DNA from: Flavobacterium cupriresistens | GTDB taxonomy: Bacteria > Bacteroidota > Bacteroidia > Flavobacteriales > Flavobacteriaceae | NCBI RefSeq assembly: GCF_020911925.1 | Contig: NZ_CP087134.1 | Coordinates: 806,001 to 870,000 of the forward strand | Length of the DNA stretch: 64,000 bases | Direction of reading: 5' to 3' | In this document: positions 56,280 to 64,000 of the stretch, piece by piece | Layout: each line of letters starts with the position of its first letter | Position numbering within the stretch: position 1 is the stretch's first letter | The notes under the pieces: model-generated | What the model was told of the DNA's origin: nothing | The model's database searches: none | The model's input: the letters and a program-made list of their open reading frames with translations, nothing else | Translations under genes and position numbers: made by a program

Positions 56280-57220
56280 TTAATACTATTCAGCATCTCT
56301 GCGATTTCATCTAGTCTTGGTGTTAAGATGATCTCAATTCTACGGTTCTTCGCTTTTCCTTCCGGAGTCGCATTACTCGCAAGAGGAGAAAACTCACTAC
56401 GTCCGGCAGCCGTTAATTTTTGCTTATTGATTTTTTCATTTTCAGTCAAAATTGCCACAATTGCAGTTGCTCTTTTTGTCGATAGGTCCCAGTTGTTTGT
56501 AATTGGTCCTGAACCTACATATGGATCATCATCAGTATGTCCTTCAATAAGAACCGAAAGATCAGGATTATCACCTAATACTTTACCTAATTCAACAACC
56601 GCTTTTCTACCTTCTACTCCAACAGCCCAGCTTCCTGAATTGAAAAGTAATTTATTTTCCATAGAAACGTATACTTTTCCGTTCTTCTGTTCTACTGTCA
56701 GACCTTTTCCTTCAAAACCGTTTAAAGCTTTAGACAAGGTATCTTTTAGTTTTTTCATTGCGGCTTCTTTGGCAGCAATCATAGCTTCAAGTTCATTTAG
56801 GCGGCTTGCAGTTTTGTCTAAACGCGCTTGTTCTTCGGCTAATTTTTTTGATTTTGCTTCTAATTGCGCTAACAATTCGCGGTTTTTATTCATGTTGCTT
56901 TCCAAAGCATCATTGCTGTTTTTTTCAAGTGCATTGTACGAATCTTGTAGCACTTTGTATTTTTTTTGTTCTGCAGCCAGATCCGCTTTTTGTTTTTCAA
57001 GATCGGTTTTGGTACCTGCAAGATCTTTAGTTAATTTATCACGGTCTAATTCTAACTGATTTTTTGCTTTCTTTAAATCTGCATTTTCATCACTAACAGA
57101 ACGATTTTCTTTTTTTAGATCTGAATATTTAGATTCCAAATCGTTGTAAATTTTCTTAGAGACACAAGAAGTTGTAGATAAGGCTAATACTAGCAATCCG
57201 ATTGAGGCTTTTTTAATCAT
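56276..57220 (-). CDS. OmpA-like lipoprotein with coiled coil
   Basis: A 314-aa outer membrane lipoprotein. The signal ends STTSC-V (Cys at residue 19). Residues ~25-170 form a long coiled coil rich in Lys/Glu/Leu (heptads such as LEKQKADLAAEQKK). The C-terminal OmpA domain at about 185-300 binds peptidoglycan through TDDDPYVGS, NNWDLSTKRA and NRRIEIIL. It links the outer membrane to the wall. It is followed directly by the repeated terminator module; exonuclease III lies 166 bases upstream on the same strand. Confidence 0.92.
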   Translation of the reverse strand: MIKKASIGLLVLALSTTSCVSKKIYNDLESKYSDLKKENRSVSDENADLKKAKNQLELDRDKLTKDLAGTKTDLEKQKADLAAEQKKYKVLQDSYNALEKNSNDALESNMNKNRELLAQLEAKSKKLAEEQARLDKTASRLNELEAMIAAKEAAMKKLKDTLSKALNGFEGKGLTVEQKNGKVYVSMENKLLFNSGSWAVGVEGRKAVVELGKVLGDNPDLSVLIEGHTDDDPYVGSGPITNNWDLSTKRATAIVAILTENEKINKQKLTAAGRSEFSPLASNATPEGKAKNRRIEIILTPRLDEIAEMLNSIN

Positions 57221-57386
57221 TTTATTTAATTTTTATTTGAGGCGTTTACTAATTTAAAACATCTTGTTTACTGAAGCTCCACGATAACCGTGTTTTTTAC
57301 TTGTCCCTTCGAACAAAGAAAAACCACAGCATAATGCAGGGGCATCACTTGAAAACGTAATTTTTATAACAATAACGATACCAAGA

Positions 57387-58148
57387 TTACTCAATCTCTA
57401 CTAAAACCGGGCAATGATCGGAGTGCACGGCATCCGGAAGGATAACGGCACGCTTTAATTTATGTTGCAAGGAGTCGCTTACCAAATTATAATCGATACG
57501 CCAGCCTTTATTATTGCCTCGGGCTCCTGCACGATAACTCCACCAGGAATAATGATGCGGATCTTTATTGAAATGACGGAAGCTGTCCACAAAACCCGAT
57601 TTCATAAAAGTATCCAACCAAGCACGTTCGGCCGGCAAAAATCCCGATACGGTTTTGTTACGAACCGGATCATGAATATCTATCGCTTCGTGACAAATAT
57701 TATAGTCCCCACAAATAACCAAATTTGGTATTGTAAGTTTTAACTCGTTTATATACGTTTGAAAATCATCCATAAACATAAATTTATGGTCTAATCTTTC
57801 AATATTTGTTCCCGACGGAAGATACAAACTCATCACCGAACAGTCGTCAAAATCAGCACGAAGGTTACGTCCTTCAAAATCCATATGATGAATTCCGGTT
57901 CCGTAAATGACATTATTTGGCTTTATCTTAGACAATATAGCCACGCCACTGTACCCTTTTTTTGTCGCAGGATAATAGTACTGATACGGGTAACCCGCTG
58001 CTGTTATGTCGTCTACCGGAATTTGTTCTTGTGTTGCCTTTATTTCCTGAAGACAAATAACATCCGGATTGGCCTGTTGCAACCAATCGATAAATCCTTT
58101 TGAAATTGCGGCTCTGATTCCGTTTACATTATAAGAAATGATTTTCAT
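57387..58148 (-). CDS. xth: Exodeoxyribonuclease III / AP endonuclease
   Basis: A 253-aa Mg-dependent nuclease for abasic-site repair. The motifs are SYNVNGIRAA, CLQEIKATQEQ (metal-binding Glu), VICGDYNICHEAID, RIDYNLVS and the terminal HSDHCPVLVEIE with the catalytic Asp-His. Length is normal for the ExoA type. It diverges from the olsF-like gene. A TACATTTG -7 box lies at 58178-58171. Confidence 0.95.
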   Translation of the reverse strand: MKIISYNVNGIRAAISKGFIDWLQQANPDVICLQEIKATQEQIPVDDITAAGYPYQYYYPATKKGYSGVAILSKIKPNNVIYGTGIHHMDFEGRNLRADFDDCSVMSLYLPSGTNIERLDHKFMFMDDFQTYINELKLTIPNLVICGDYNICHEAIDIHDPVRNKTVSGFLPAERAWLDTFMKSGFVDSFRHFNKDPHHYSWWSYRAGARGNNKGWRIDYNLVSDSLQHKLKRAVILPDAVHSDHCPVLVEIE

Positions 58149-58229
58149 TACAGTTTTATTTTAGGATTTCAAATGTAATAAAAAAGTGGAAAGTTTGCGT
58201 TTGAAACAGCAAAAAGTAGAGTTTTTTGT

Positions 58230-58237
58230 TATCTTTG
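58230..58237 (+). promoter_or_regulatory. Candidate -7 box for the olsF-like gene
   Basis: TATCTTTG ends 30 bases upstream of the ATG at 58268. The -33 element is not clear. Confidence 0.5.
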
Positions 58238-58267
58238 TTCGCTGCTCTAATAAATTAAAAATAGTAC

Positions 58268-60070
58268 ATGGGTTTAGTTACCGCGAAAGAAGTTGCAAAG
58301 GCAATAAATGTTGACAAGTACGGAGTATTAGGTACTTTTTCGGGTTGGATGCTTATGAAGGTTCTAAAAATATCAACCCTCAATAAGATCTACGACCACA
58401 ATAAACATTTAGAGGATGTTCCGTTTTTAAATGGAGTTCTTGATGAATTGCAAATTAAATTTGAAATTCCTGAAGAAGATCTAAAGCGTTTACCAAAAGA
58501 CGGCGCCTATATTACCATTTCAAATCACCCACTTGGAGGAATTGATGGTATTTTGTTGTTGAAATTAATGCTTGAAAGAGAGCCTAATTTTAAGATTATC
58601 GCCAATTTCCTGTTACACAGAATCGTTCCTCTTAAAAAATACATCATGCCTGTAAATCCTTTTGAAAATCATAAGGATGCCAAATCAAGTGTGGTTGGAA
58701 TTAAAGAAACTTTACGTCATTTAAGTGACGGAAAGCCTTTGGGAATCTTCCCTGCAGGAGAAGTTTCTACTTACAAAGATGGAAAATTAGTCGTAGATAA
58801 ACCTTGGGAAGAAGGTGCTTTGAAGCTGATTAGAAAAGCAAAAGTTCCGGTTGTTCCCATTTATTTTCACGCTAAAAACAGCAAATTATTTTATTGGCTT
58901 TCCAAAATCGATGATACTTTGCGCACAGCAAAATTACCATCTGAACTGTTAACGCAAAAAGATCGCGTTATCAAAGTACGTATTGGAAAACCGATTTCTG
59001 TAAACGAACAAAACGAAATTGAATCGTTTGAAGAATATTCCGAATTTTTAAGAAAGAAAACCTATATGCTTGCTAATCCTTTCGAAAAGGATAGCAAATT
59101 AATCGATACTGCAAGTTTAAAAATACCGAAAGCACCTAAAAAAATCGTGACACCCGCAAGTGAAAGCGCCATGATTGCTGAAGTAAACGCATTGCGATCC
59201 AGCGATTGCCGTTTATTGCAAAGCAAGAATTACGAAGTGTTTTTTGCCAGAGCGAAAGCAATTCCGAATGTGCTGCATGAAATTGGTCGTTTGCGTGAAA
59301 TTACTTTCCGTGAAGTTGGAGAAGGAACCAATGAGTCTATTGACTTAGACCAGTACGACAAATACTACCACCATATGTTTTTGTGGGATGATGATACCAA
59401 AAGAATCGCCGGTGCTTACCGCATGGGATTGGGTTCTGAAATTTATCCAAAATACGGTATTGAAGGTTTTTATCTGAATGATCTTTTCCGATTTGAACCG
59501 GAATTACATGATATGATGCATAAATCGATCGAAATGGGTCGCGCTTTTATCATCAAAGATTACCAACAAAAACCGATGCCTTTGTTCTTGTTGTGGAAAG
59601 GAATTATTCATACCACTTTGCGTTATCCTGAGCATAAATATCTTTTGGGTGGGGTAAGTATCAGTAACCAATTTTCTGATTTCTCTAAATCGCTGATGAT
59701 TGAGTTTATGAAATCAAACTATTACGATCCTTATATCGCACAATACATACATCCGAAAAAAGCCTATAAGGTTAAATTGAAGGATGCTGATAAAGATTTT
59801 ATTTTTGATGAAGCCGAATCTGACTTAAACAAATTTGATAAAATCATTGATGAACTAGAGCCGGGGAATTTGCGTTTACCTGTTTTAATTAAGAAATACA
59901 TCAAGCAAAACGCCCGCGTAGTAGCTTTTAACGTCGATCCGTTGTTTAACAATGCTGTAGACGGCTTAATGTACATCAGAATCGCCGATATTCCGGAAAG
60001 CACTATGAAACCCGTTATTGAAGAGTTTCAAATAGAATTAGAGCGTAAATTATCTGAAAAAGAAGATTAG
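58268..60070 (+). CDS. olsF: Bifunctional acyltransferase, OlsF-like (ornithine lipid synthesis)
   Basis: A 600-aa fusion. The N-terminal PlsC-type acyltransferase (about 60-260) shows SNHPLGGIDG and FPAGEVSTY. The C-terminal GNAT/OlsB-like domain (about 310-540) shows RLREITFREVGEGTN and RIAGAYRMGLG. OlsF enzymes of Serratia and Flavobacterium make ornithine lipid in two steps: the C-terminal domain N-acylates ornithine and the N-terminal domain O-acylates the product. This gene has that domain order and length. Assignment to olsF is by family knowledge; a hemolysin-like acyltransferase of other specificity is the alternative. Single gene with a strong terminator. Confidence 0.82.
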   Translation: MGLVTAKEVAKAINVDKYGVLGTFSGWMLMKVLKISTLNKIYDHNKHLEDVPFLNGVLDELQIKFEIPEEDLKRLPKDGAYITISNHPLGGIDGILLLKLMLEREPNFKIIANFLLHRIVPLKKYIMPVNPFENHKDAKSSVVGIKETLRHLSDGKPLGIFPAGEVSTYKDGKLVVDKPWEEGALKLIRKAKVPVVPIYFHAKNSKLFYWLSKIDDTLRTAKLPSELLTQKDRVIKVRIGKPISVNEQNEIESFEEYSEFLRKKTYMLANPFEKDSKLIDTASLKIPKAPKKIVTPASESAMIAEVNALRSSDCRLLQSKNYEVFFARAKAIPNVLHEIGRLREITFREVGEGTNESIDLDQYDKYYHHMFLWDDDTKRIAGAYRMGLGSEIYPKYGIEGFYLNDLFRFEPELHDMMHKSIEMGRAFIIKDYQQKPMPLFLLWKGIIHTTLRYPEHKYLLGGVSISNQFSDFSKSLMIEFMKSNYYDPYIAQYIHPKKAYKVKLKDADKDFIFDEAESDLNKFDKIIDELEPGNLRLPVLIKKYIKQNARVVAFNVDPLFNNAVDGLMYIRIADIPESTMKPVIEEFQIELERKLSEKED

Positions 60071-60089
60071 CGCTTTACACTAAATAAAC

Positions 60090-60120
60090 AAAACCCGTTT
60101 CGAACTGAAACGGGTTTTTT
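60090..60120. terminator. Terminator after the olsF-like gene, shared with the DUF805 gene
   Basis: A 12-bp perfect stem (60090-60101 with 60107-60118) is followed by a T-run, with A-rich sequence on the other side, so it fits both converging genes. Confidence 0.88.
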
Positions 60121-60139
60121 GTTTTTTACTTAAAACGGA

Positions 60140-60547
60140 TTAGGCTAACTCTTTTCCAATCTCGTCCATTTCATCAAACTCATCTTTCGGATCGGCACCA
60201 TACTCATTTTGTCCATCATCTCCTTCCGTACAAAGTGAGATAAAGAACCATATTACACCTATCAAGGGAATTAAAATAATAAATATAAACCACCCACTTT
60301 TACCAACGTCATGTAATCTTCTCACCATTACTGCTAAACCCGGGATAAAAACTACTAAACCGTATAACCCTCTAAAAACTCCCAATTCCAAACCTCCAGG
60401 GCTTAAGTTAGCAAAATAATCAAGCACTCCTAAAATCATAGATATTAGCGTACTAGCTAAACAGTAGTACCAATATTCGCTTCTTCTCGCTCTTCCACTA
60501 AAATTTGCATAGTTTTCAAAAACTACCTTCTTGTACCACTCAATCAT
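60140..60547 (-). CDS. DUF805 membrane protein (copy 1)
   Basis: A 135-aa inner membrane protein starting MIEWYKKVVFENYANFSGRARRSEYW, the DUF805 signature. Three or four hydrophobic segments follow, with the conserved RRLHDVGKSGWF between the last ones, and an acidic tail (DPKDEFDEMDEIGKELA). Function unknown. It is one of three DUF805 genes here alternating with TM2 genes. Confidence 0.9.
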   Translation of the reverse strand: MIEWYKKVVFENYANFSGRARRSEYWYYCLASTLISMILGVLDYFANLSPGGLELGVFRGLYGLVVFIPGLAVMVRRLHDVGKSGWFIFIILIPLIGVIWFFISLCTEGDDGQNEYGADPKDEFDEMDEIGKELA

Positions 60548-60778
60548 GATTATTCTTTTTTTTAATAATTTTCTTACTCTTAAGGATTTTCAGTTCCTCC
60601 TTTGGATTTAACTTTCAACAGAAATAATTCGTTCCAAAACCAAATTATACCGCTATCTTTCTCAATAACAACACGAAAGACATTCCTTCAAAAATTGCAT
60701 AAAAAAAATACAACCCATCTCTTTCGAGATGAATTGTATTCGTATAAAAACCATCGTAATAAATGGTTCTTGTCTTAT
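60548..60778. other. Intergenic region with two small hairpins
   Basis: CATCTC-tttc-GAGATG (near 60716) and AACCAT-cgtaataa-ATGGTT (near 60749) lie downstream of the TM2 gene on the minus strand. A 79-codon plus-strand frame crossing into the TM2 gene lacks support. Confidence 0.4.
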
Positions 60779-61054
60779 TTAGAACCAGCCTTTTTGACCA
60801 ACTTGGTAAGTCTCATAAAACTCGTCGTCTGTTTTTATTAAATATAGAATTCCTTCTATAAGTCCTATTACGGCACCAATTCCACACAAAAGACCTAATA
60901 TCAACTGAATAACTCCTTCTTTTGTATAACCTAAATAAAACTTATGGATTCCTAATCCACCTAATAAAATTGCAAGAACTCCTGCAACCACTTTTTTATT
61001 TTCTTGTTTCACTCCTTGTGGAGCATTCCATGATTCTTGTTTTGTAGTTTCCAT
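60779..61054 (-). CDS. TM2 domain protein (copy 1)
   Basis: A 91-aa protein with the TM2 domain: an N-terminal tail ending QENKKVVAG, a first membrane helix with LLGGLGIHKFYLG, a short loop (YTKEG), a second helix, and DGV-like region giving EGILYLIKTDDEFYETY. It is 23 bases upstream-to-downstream linked with the following DUF805 gene on the same strand. Function unknown. Confidence 0.9.
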   Translation of the reverse strand: METTKQESWNAPQGVKQENKKVVAGVLAILLGGLGIHKFYLGYTKEGVIQLILGLLCGIGAVIGLIEGILYLIKTDDEFYETYQVGQKGWF

Positions 61055-61077
61055 CTTTATATTGTTTTTTCTTTTAA

Positions 61078-61503
61078 TTATTGCAATTCAACTTTTCCAA
61101 TTTCATTAATCTCCTCAGTCGGATTTTTAGGGTCTGACCCGTATTGGTTTGGTCCATGATTTCCTTCGGTACAGAACAAAATAAGAATCCAGATTCCTCC
61201 GATAAATGGAATAAAAGCAATTAAATAAAACCAACCGCTTTTACCAACATCATGCAATCTTCTAACCACAACTCCCAAAGTAGGAACAAGTGTCAGCAAG
61301 CTATAAATTCCAAAAAGAACATATCCTATAATAACTCCCGTTAATGCATCTCCAAGAACGCTACCAATTATAACTCCTATTACAATTAATAAAGTAAAGA
61401 TTATTCCGTTAGCAAGTGCAAAATACCAATACTCACTTCTTCGTGCACGTCCTGTAAAATTTGCATAGTTATCAAAAACCACTTTTTTGTACCATTCAAT
61501 CAT
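61078..61503 (-). CDS. DUF805 membrane protein (copy 2)
   Basis: A 141-aa paralogue of the 60140 gene, with the same start (MIEWYKKVVFDNYANFTGRARRSEYW) and RRLHDVGKSGWF. The first membrane region is longer and richer in Ile/Val/Gly. It is 23 bases upstream of TM2 copy 1. Confidence 0.9.
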   Translation of the reverse strand: MIEWYKKVVFDNYANFTGRARRSEYWYFALANGIIFTLLIVIGVIIGSVLGDALTGVIIGYVLFGIYSLLTLVPTLGVVVRRLHDVGKSGWFYLIAFIPFIGGIWILILFCTEGNHGPNQYGSDPKNPTEEINEIGKVELQ

Positions 61504-61612
61504 AATTAATATCGTTTATTAGTTAATTTCTGTTCTCCGGAATTTTTACTAACTCCTTTCAAACCTTATTTAATTGTATATTTTTATCAAAACACTTTCT
61601 TGAACAAAAGCG

Positions 61613-61640
61613 CAAATCCCATTTATTACAATGGGATTTG
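61613..61640 (-). terminator. Hairpin after TM2 copy 2
   Basis: CAAATCCCATT (61613-61623) pairs perfectly with AATGGGATTTG (61630-61640) just downstream of the TM2 copy 2 stop codon. The T-rich tail is weak on the minus strand. Confidence 0.65.
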
Positions 61641-61647
61641 TATGTTT

Positions 61648-61926
61648 TTAGAACCATCCTTTCTTACCAACCTGATAGGTCTGATAAAAATCTTCATCTG
61701 ATTTTGTAAGATAAATGATTCCTTCTATGAAACCAATAATCCCTGCAATACCACAGGTTACAATACTTAAAACGAGTTGAATTACCCCTTCTTTGGTATA
61801 TCCTAAAACGAATTTATGAATTCCTAAATACCCAAAGATTATTCCCAAAACTCCGGCAAGAACTTTTTTGTTTTCTTGTCTTGGAGCTAATGGAGTATTC
61901 CAAGATTCTGTTTTTGTCTCTTCCAT
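61648..61926 (-). CDS. TM2 domain protein (copy 2)
   Basis: A 92-aa paralogue of the 60779 gene, with FGYLGIHKFVLGYTKEG and EGIIYLTKSDEDFYQTYQVGKKGWF. It follows DUF805 copy 3 by 22 bases on the same strand. Confidence 0.9.
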   Translation of the reverse strand: MEETKTESWNTPLAPRQENKKVLAGVLGIIFGYLGIHKFVLGYTKEGVIQLVLSIVTCGIAGIIGFIEGIIYLTKSDEDFYQTYQVGKKGWF

Positions 61927-61948
61927 ATTATAGTTCTTTTATAGATTA

Positions 61949-62332
61949 TTATAGCTCTGATTTTCCAATTTCATCAATTGTATCACTATACCCTTTAGGA
62001 TCTTCACCATACTCATTTGTACCTTTATCTCCCTCCGTAGCCAACAATATGATATTATAAATAGGAATTAGAATATACCAACCACTTTTACCAATATCAT
62101 GCATTCTTCTGATTGCAACAGCAATTGATGGAATAAAAACGGCTAAGCTATAGACGTTTGCTAAAGGGGTAATGCTAGGCGAGATTAATGCAGCAATAAA
62201 ACCTACTATAAATCCAAATATAATGCTTACAATAATGTTTGCCAAAAAGAACATCCAGTACTCTTTTCTTCTTGCTCTTCCTTCAAAATTTGCATAGTTT
62301 TCAAAAACCACTTTTTTGTACCATTCAATCAT
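61949..62332 (-). CDS. DUF805 membrane protein (copy 3)
   Basis: A 127-aa protein with the same start (MIEWYKKVVFENYANFEGRARRKEYW). Its core reads IRRMHDIGKSGWY and it has fewer hydrophobic residues after it than its paralogues. It heads the array in transcriptional order. Confidence 0.9.
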   Translation of the reverse strand: MIEWYKKVVFENYANFEGRARRKEYWMFFLANIIVSIIFGFIVGFIAALISPSITPLANVYSLAVFIPSIAVAIRRMHDIGKSGWYILIPIYNIILLATEGDKGTNEYGEDPKGYSDTIDEIGKSEL

Positions 62333-62522
62333 AATTAATATTGTTTGTTAGTTAATTCCTACTCTTTAGGATTTTCGGTTACTCCTTCAGATTCTAAAGA
62401 AATCCTATTTAGATTGATTCTTCAAAAAATCGAAAACAATATTATTAAAAATTAACAAATAAAACTAATAATCGTCACAATATTTACAGGAAAAGACTCG
62501 TTATTAAAACCCAAAATAAAGG

Positions 62523-63473
62523 TTAAGAAACAGAATAAAGCGCTTTTATTTTATCGACAATTACCTGAGCCAGACGCTCATGACTTTCAAATGTCCATCC
62601 GGCAATATGAGGTGTCAGCAAAACGTTTTTAGCTTCCAGTAAATATTGGAAAGCCTCGGGTGTATTTTTATCTTGAAAAAGCGTCTCAAAAGACAACTTT
62701 TCGTATTCCAAAACATCTAAACCGGCTCCTAAAATCCTTTGCGTTTTCATCGCTTCCACTAAATCGGCCGTTACAATATTTTTCCCACGAGAGGTATTGA
62801 TAATCCAAAACGGTTTTGCAAAAGCTTTTATAAAATCAGCATTGACCATTTTATCTGTTTCGGGAGTCCATGGAAGATGCAAACTCAACACATCAGCTTT
62901 TTCTTGCAACTCCGACAAAGAAACCTGTTTAGCGTTTTCATCACCAACATTATCCAAAATATCATAACAAAGAACCGTTGTCTCAAATCCGCGCAGTTTC
63001 TTTGCAAAAGCTTTCCCCATATTTCCGTACCCAATAATACCCACTGTTTTGCCGTCAAGTTCATGACCACGGTTACTTTCGCGGTTCCATTGTCCGTTTT
63101 TTATTTCTGCATCGGCTTGATTCAAATTATTAAACAAAGACAAAATTACTCCTAACGAATGTTCTGCAACAGCGTTGCGATTTCCCTCAGGTGCTGCAAT
63201 CAGATGAATTCCTTTTGCTTCAGCATACTCACAATCAATACTTTCTAAACCCGCTCCCACTCTGGCAATAAATTGCAGATTAACGGCTTTGTCTAAAAAG
63301 GTTTTATCAATTTTAAAACGGCTTCGGATTACGATTCCGTTGTAATTGTGAATTTTAGCTTCTATTTCTTCTTTAGTAGATTTAAAATCGGCCTCATTTT
63401 CAAAATTAGCTTCTTCTAATTGTTTCCAGAGAATAGGGTTATTACTGTCGATATGTAGAATTTTTGTGCTCAT
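62523..63473 (-). CDS. D-isomer-specific 2-hydroxyacid dehydrogenase, SerA-like
   Basis: A 316-aa NAD-dependent dehydrogenase. The Rossmann motif is VGIIGYGNMGKA near residue 145. Catalytic Arg is in NTSRGKN, Glu in GLDVLEYEK and His in LTPHIAGWTFES. SRFKIDKTFLDKA and RVGAGLESID suit the phosphoglycerate dehydrogenase group, but the ACT domain of long SerA is absent and no serC is adjacent. Candidates are 3-phosphoglycerate dehydrogenase or another 2-hydroxyacid substrate. A TATTTTTG -7 box lies at 63510-63503. Confidence 0.88.
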   Translation of the reverse strand: MSTKILHIDSNNPILWKQLEEANFENEADFKSTKEEIEAKIHNYNGIVIRSRFKIDKTFLDKAVNLQFIARVGAGLESIDCEYAEAKGIHLIAAPEGNRNAVAEHSLGVILSLFNNLNQADAEIKNGQWNRESNRGHELDGKTVGIIGYGNMGKAFAKKLRGFETTVLCYDILDNVGDENAKQVSLSELQEKADVLSLHLPWTPETDKMVNADFIKAFAKPFWIINTSRGKNIVTADLVEAMKTQRILGAGLDVLEYEKLSFETLFQDKNTPEAFQYLLEAKNVLLTPHIAGWTFESHERLAQVIVDKIKALYSVS

Positions 63474-63596
63474 AAATAAATTTAATTATACGAATTGAAA
63501 AACAAAAATACAGCATATTCTTCATTTTTGAATTCCAAAAAACATAGTTTCCGCCCAAACAAAACGTTCTGACTTTTTTATTGGCTTTATTTTTTT

Positions 63597-63604
63597 TAAC
63601 TTTG
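63597..63604 (+). promoter_or_regulatory. Candidate -7 box for nhaA
   Basis: TAACTTTG lies 66 bases upstream of the nhaA ATG. The leader contains a hairpin (GAGAAA/TTTCTC around AGGC/GCC, 63612-63640). No correctly spaced -33 TTG is seen. Confidence 0.5.
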
Positions 63605-63670
63605 AATAATCGAGAAATCTCAGGCTTTTTTGCCTTTCTCTTGTTTCCGCATCTTTAGAATATATTCCAC

Positions 63671-64000
63671 ATGAAATTAACCAAAACTTTTAAAGCCTTT
63701 TTTGCAAACGAAAAATCAGGAGGGCTTCTTTTACTTTTTGTCACTATACTGTCCCTTTATCTGGCTAACTCTTCTATGCAAGCTGATTATATTAGTTTCT
63801 GGGATCACGATTTGGGAGGACATTCGATCACACACTGGATTAACGACGGCTTGATGACGATTTTCTTCTTATTGATTGGTTTAGAATTAGAACGTGAAAT
63901 TTATCATGGAGAGCTATCGAGCATCAGAAATGCCTCATTGCCAATTATGGCTGCTTTTGGTGGTATGCTTGTGCCGGCAGCAATTTTCCTTGCTTTAAAT
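63671..64000 (+). CDS. nhaA: Na+/H+ antiporter NhaA, N-terminal part (cut by window end)
   Basis: The first 110 codons of a membrane antiporter that exchanges two protons for one sodium. The motifs FFANEKSGGLLLL, HWINDGLMTIFFLLIGLELERE and GELSSIRNASLPIMAAFGGM are diagnostic for NhaA. The start ATG follows a -7 box and the frame is open to the window edge. The full protein should be about 390-450 residues; the key aspartates of the ion-binding site lie beyond the edge. Confidence 0.92.
   Translation, partial: MKLTKTFKAFFANEKSGGLLLLFVTILSLYLANSSMQADYISFWDHDLGGHSITHWINDGLMTIFFLLIGLELEREIYHGELSSIRNASLPIMAAFGGMLVPAAIFLALN

Noticed and set aside
56328..57059. 243-codon plus-strand frame
   Set aside because: It is antisense to the OmpA-like gene; the coiled-coil Lys/Glu codons read as Phe/Leu/Ser on the other strand.
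60602..60841. 79-codon plus-strand frame before TM2 copy 1
   Set aside because: It overlaps the TM2 gene antisense and has no homology or promoter that I can see.

Overview
The window looks like chromosome from Bacteroidota, most likely the genus Flavobacterium. The DNA is AT-rich, promoters match the Bacteroidota pattern TTG-N19-TAnnTTTG, and start sites mostly lack Shine-Dalgarno sequences. Other pointers are type IX secretion (T9SS) C-terminal domains, DUF4270 and DUF3667 proteins, a TonB receptor, and an OlsF-like ornithine-lipid synthase. I saw no rRNA, tRNA, CRISPR array or recognisable insertion sequence. This is an assignment by inspection; no database search was run.

Layout. 0-6 kb: a secreted reprolysin-like protease with a T9SS tail (-), ribF (+), a small membrane protein (+) and bioB (+). 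6-28 kb: four giant secreted proteins (1285-2002 aa), three on the minus strand and one on the plus strand, with recX between the last two. Each has a different ectodomain (glycine-rich plus eight Ig-like repeats; 14 delta-60 repeats; PA14 with cadherin-like domains; GEVED, lectin-like and Ig-like repeats). All four end in the same roughly 500-residue module. 28-35 kb: biotin genes (a ketoacyl synthase, bioA, bioD, then bioF), interrupted by an ECF sigma factor operon with a TraB/GumN-like protein. 35-43 kb: a DUF3667 protein, atpD-atpC apart from the rest of ATP synthase, and a SGNH lipoprotein with a TonB-dependent receptor.

43-49 kb: a minus-strand operon of a glycogen-synthase-like protein, a DUF4270 lipoprotein and glmS, diverging from panC-panD. 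Downstream of glmS an orphan 155-aa gene lies between two copies of the glmS 3' end plus terminator, which looks like an integration or duplication scar. 49-54 kb: an esterase-like protein with Asp at the nucleophile position, radA, and an AsmA-like/GT51 transglycosylase. 54-58 kb: an aldo/keto reductase, a tandem pair of antitoxin-like genes (the second broken by a 5-bp deletion), an OmpA-like lipoprotein and exonuclease III. 58-64 kb: olsF-like gene, an alternating DUF805/TM2 array, a 2-hydroxyacid dehydrogenase and the 5' part of nhaA, cut by the window edge.

How it works together. Much of the window concerns the cell envelope and surface (T9SS cargo, TonB receptor, lipoproteins, ornithine lipid, peptidoglycan precursors and polymerisation). 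The rest is cofactor supply (FAD, biotin, pantothenate) and housekeeping. The strongest leads for novelty are the swappable-ectodomain surface protein family and the duplicated glmS tail.
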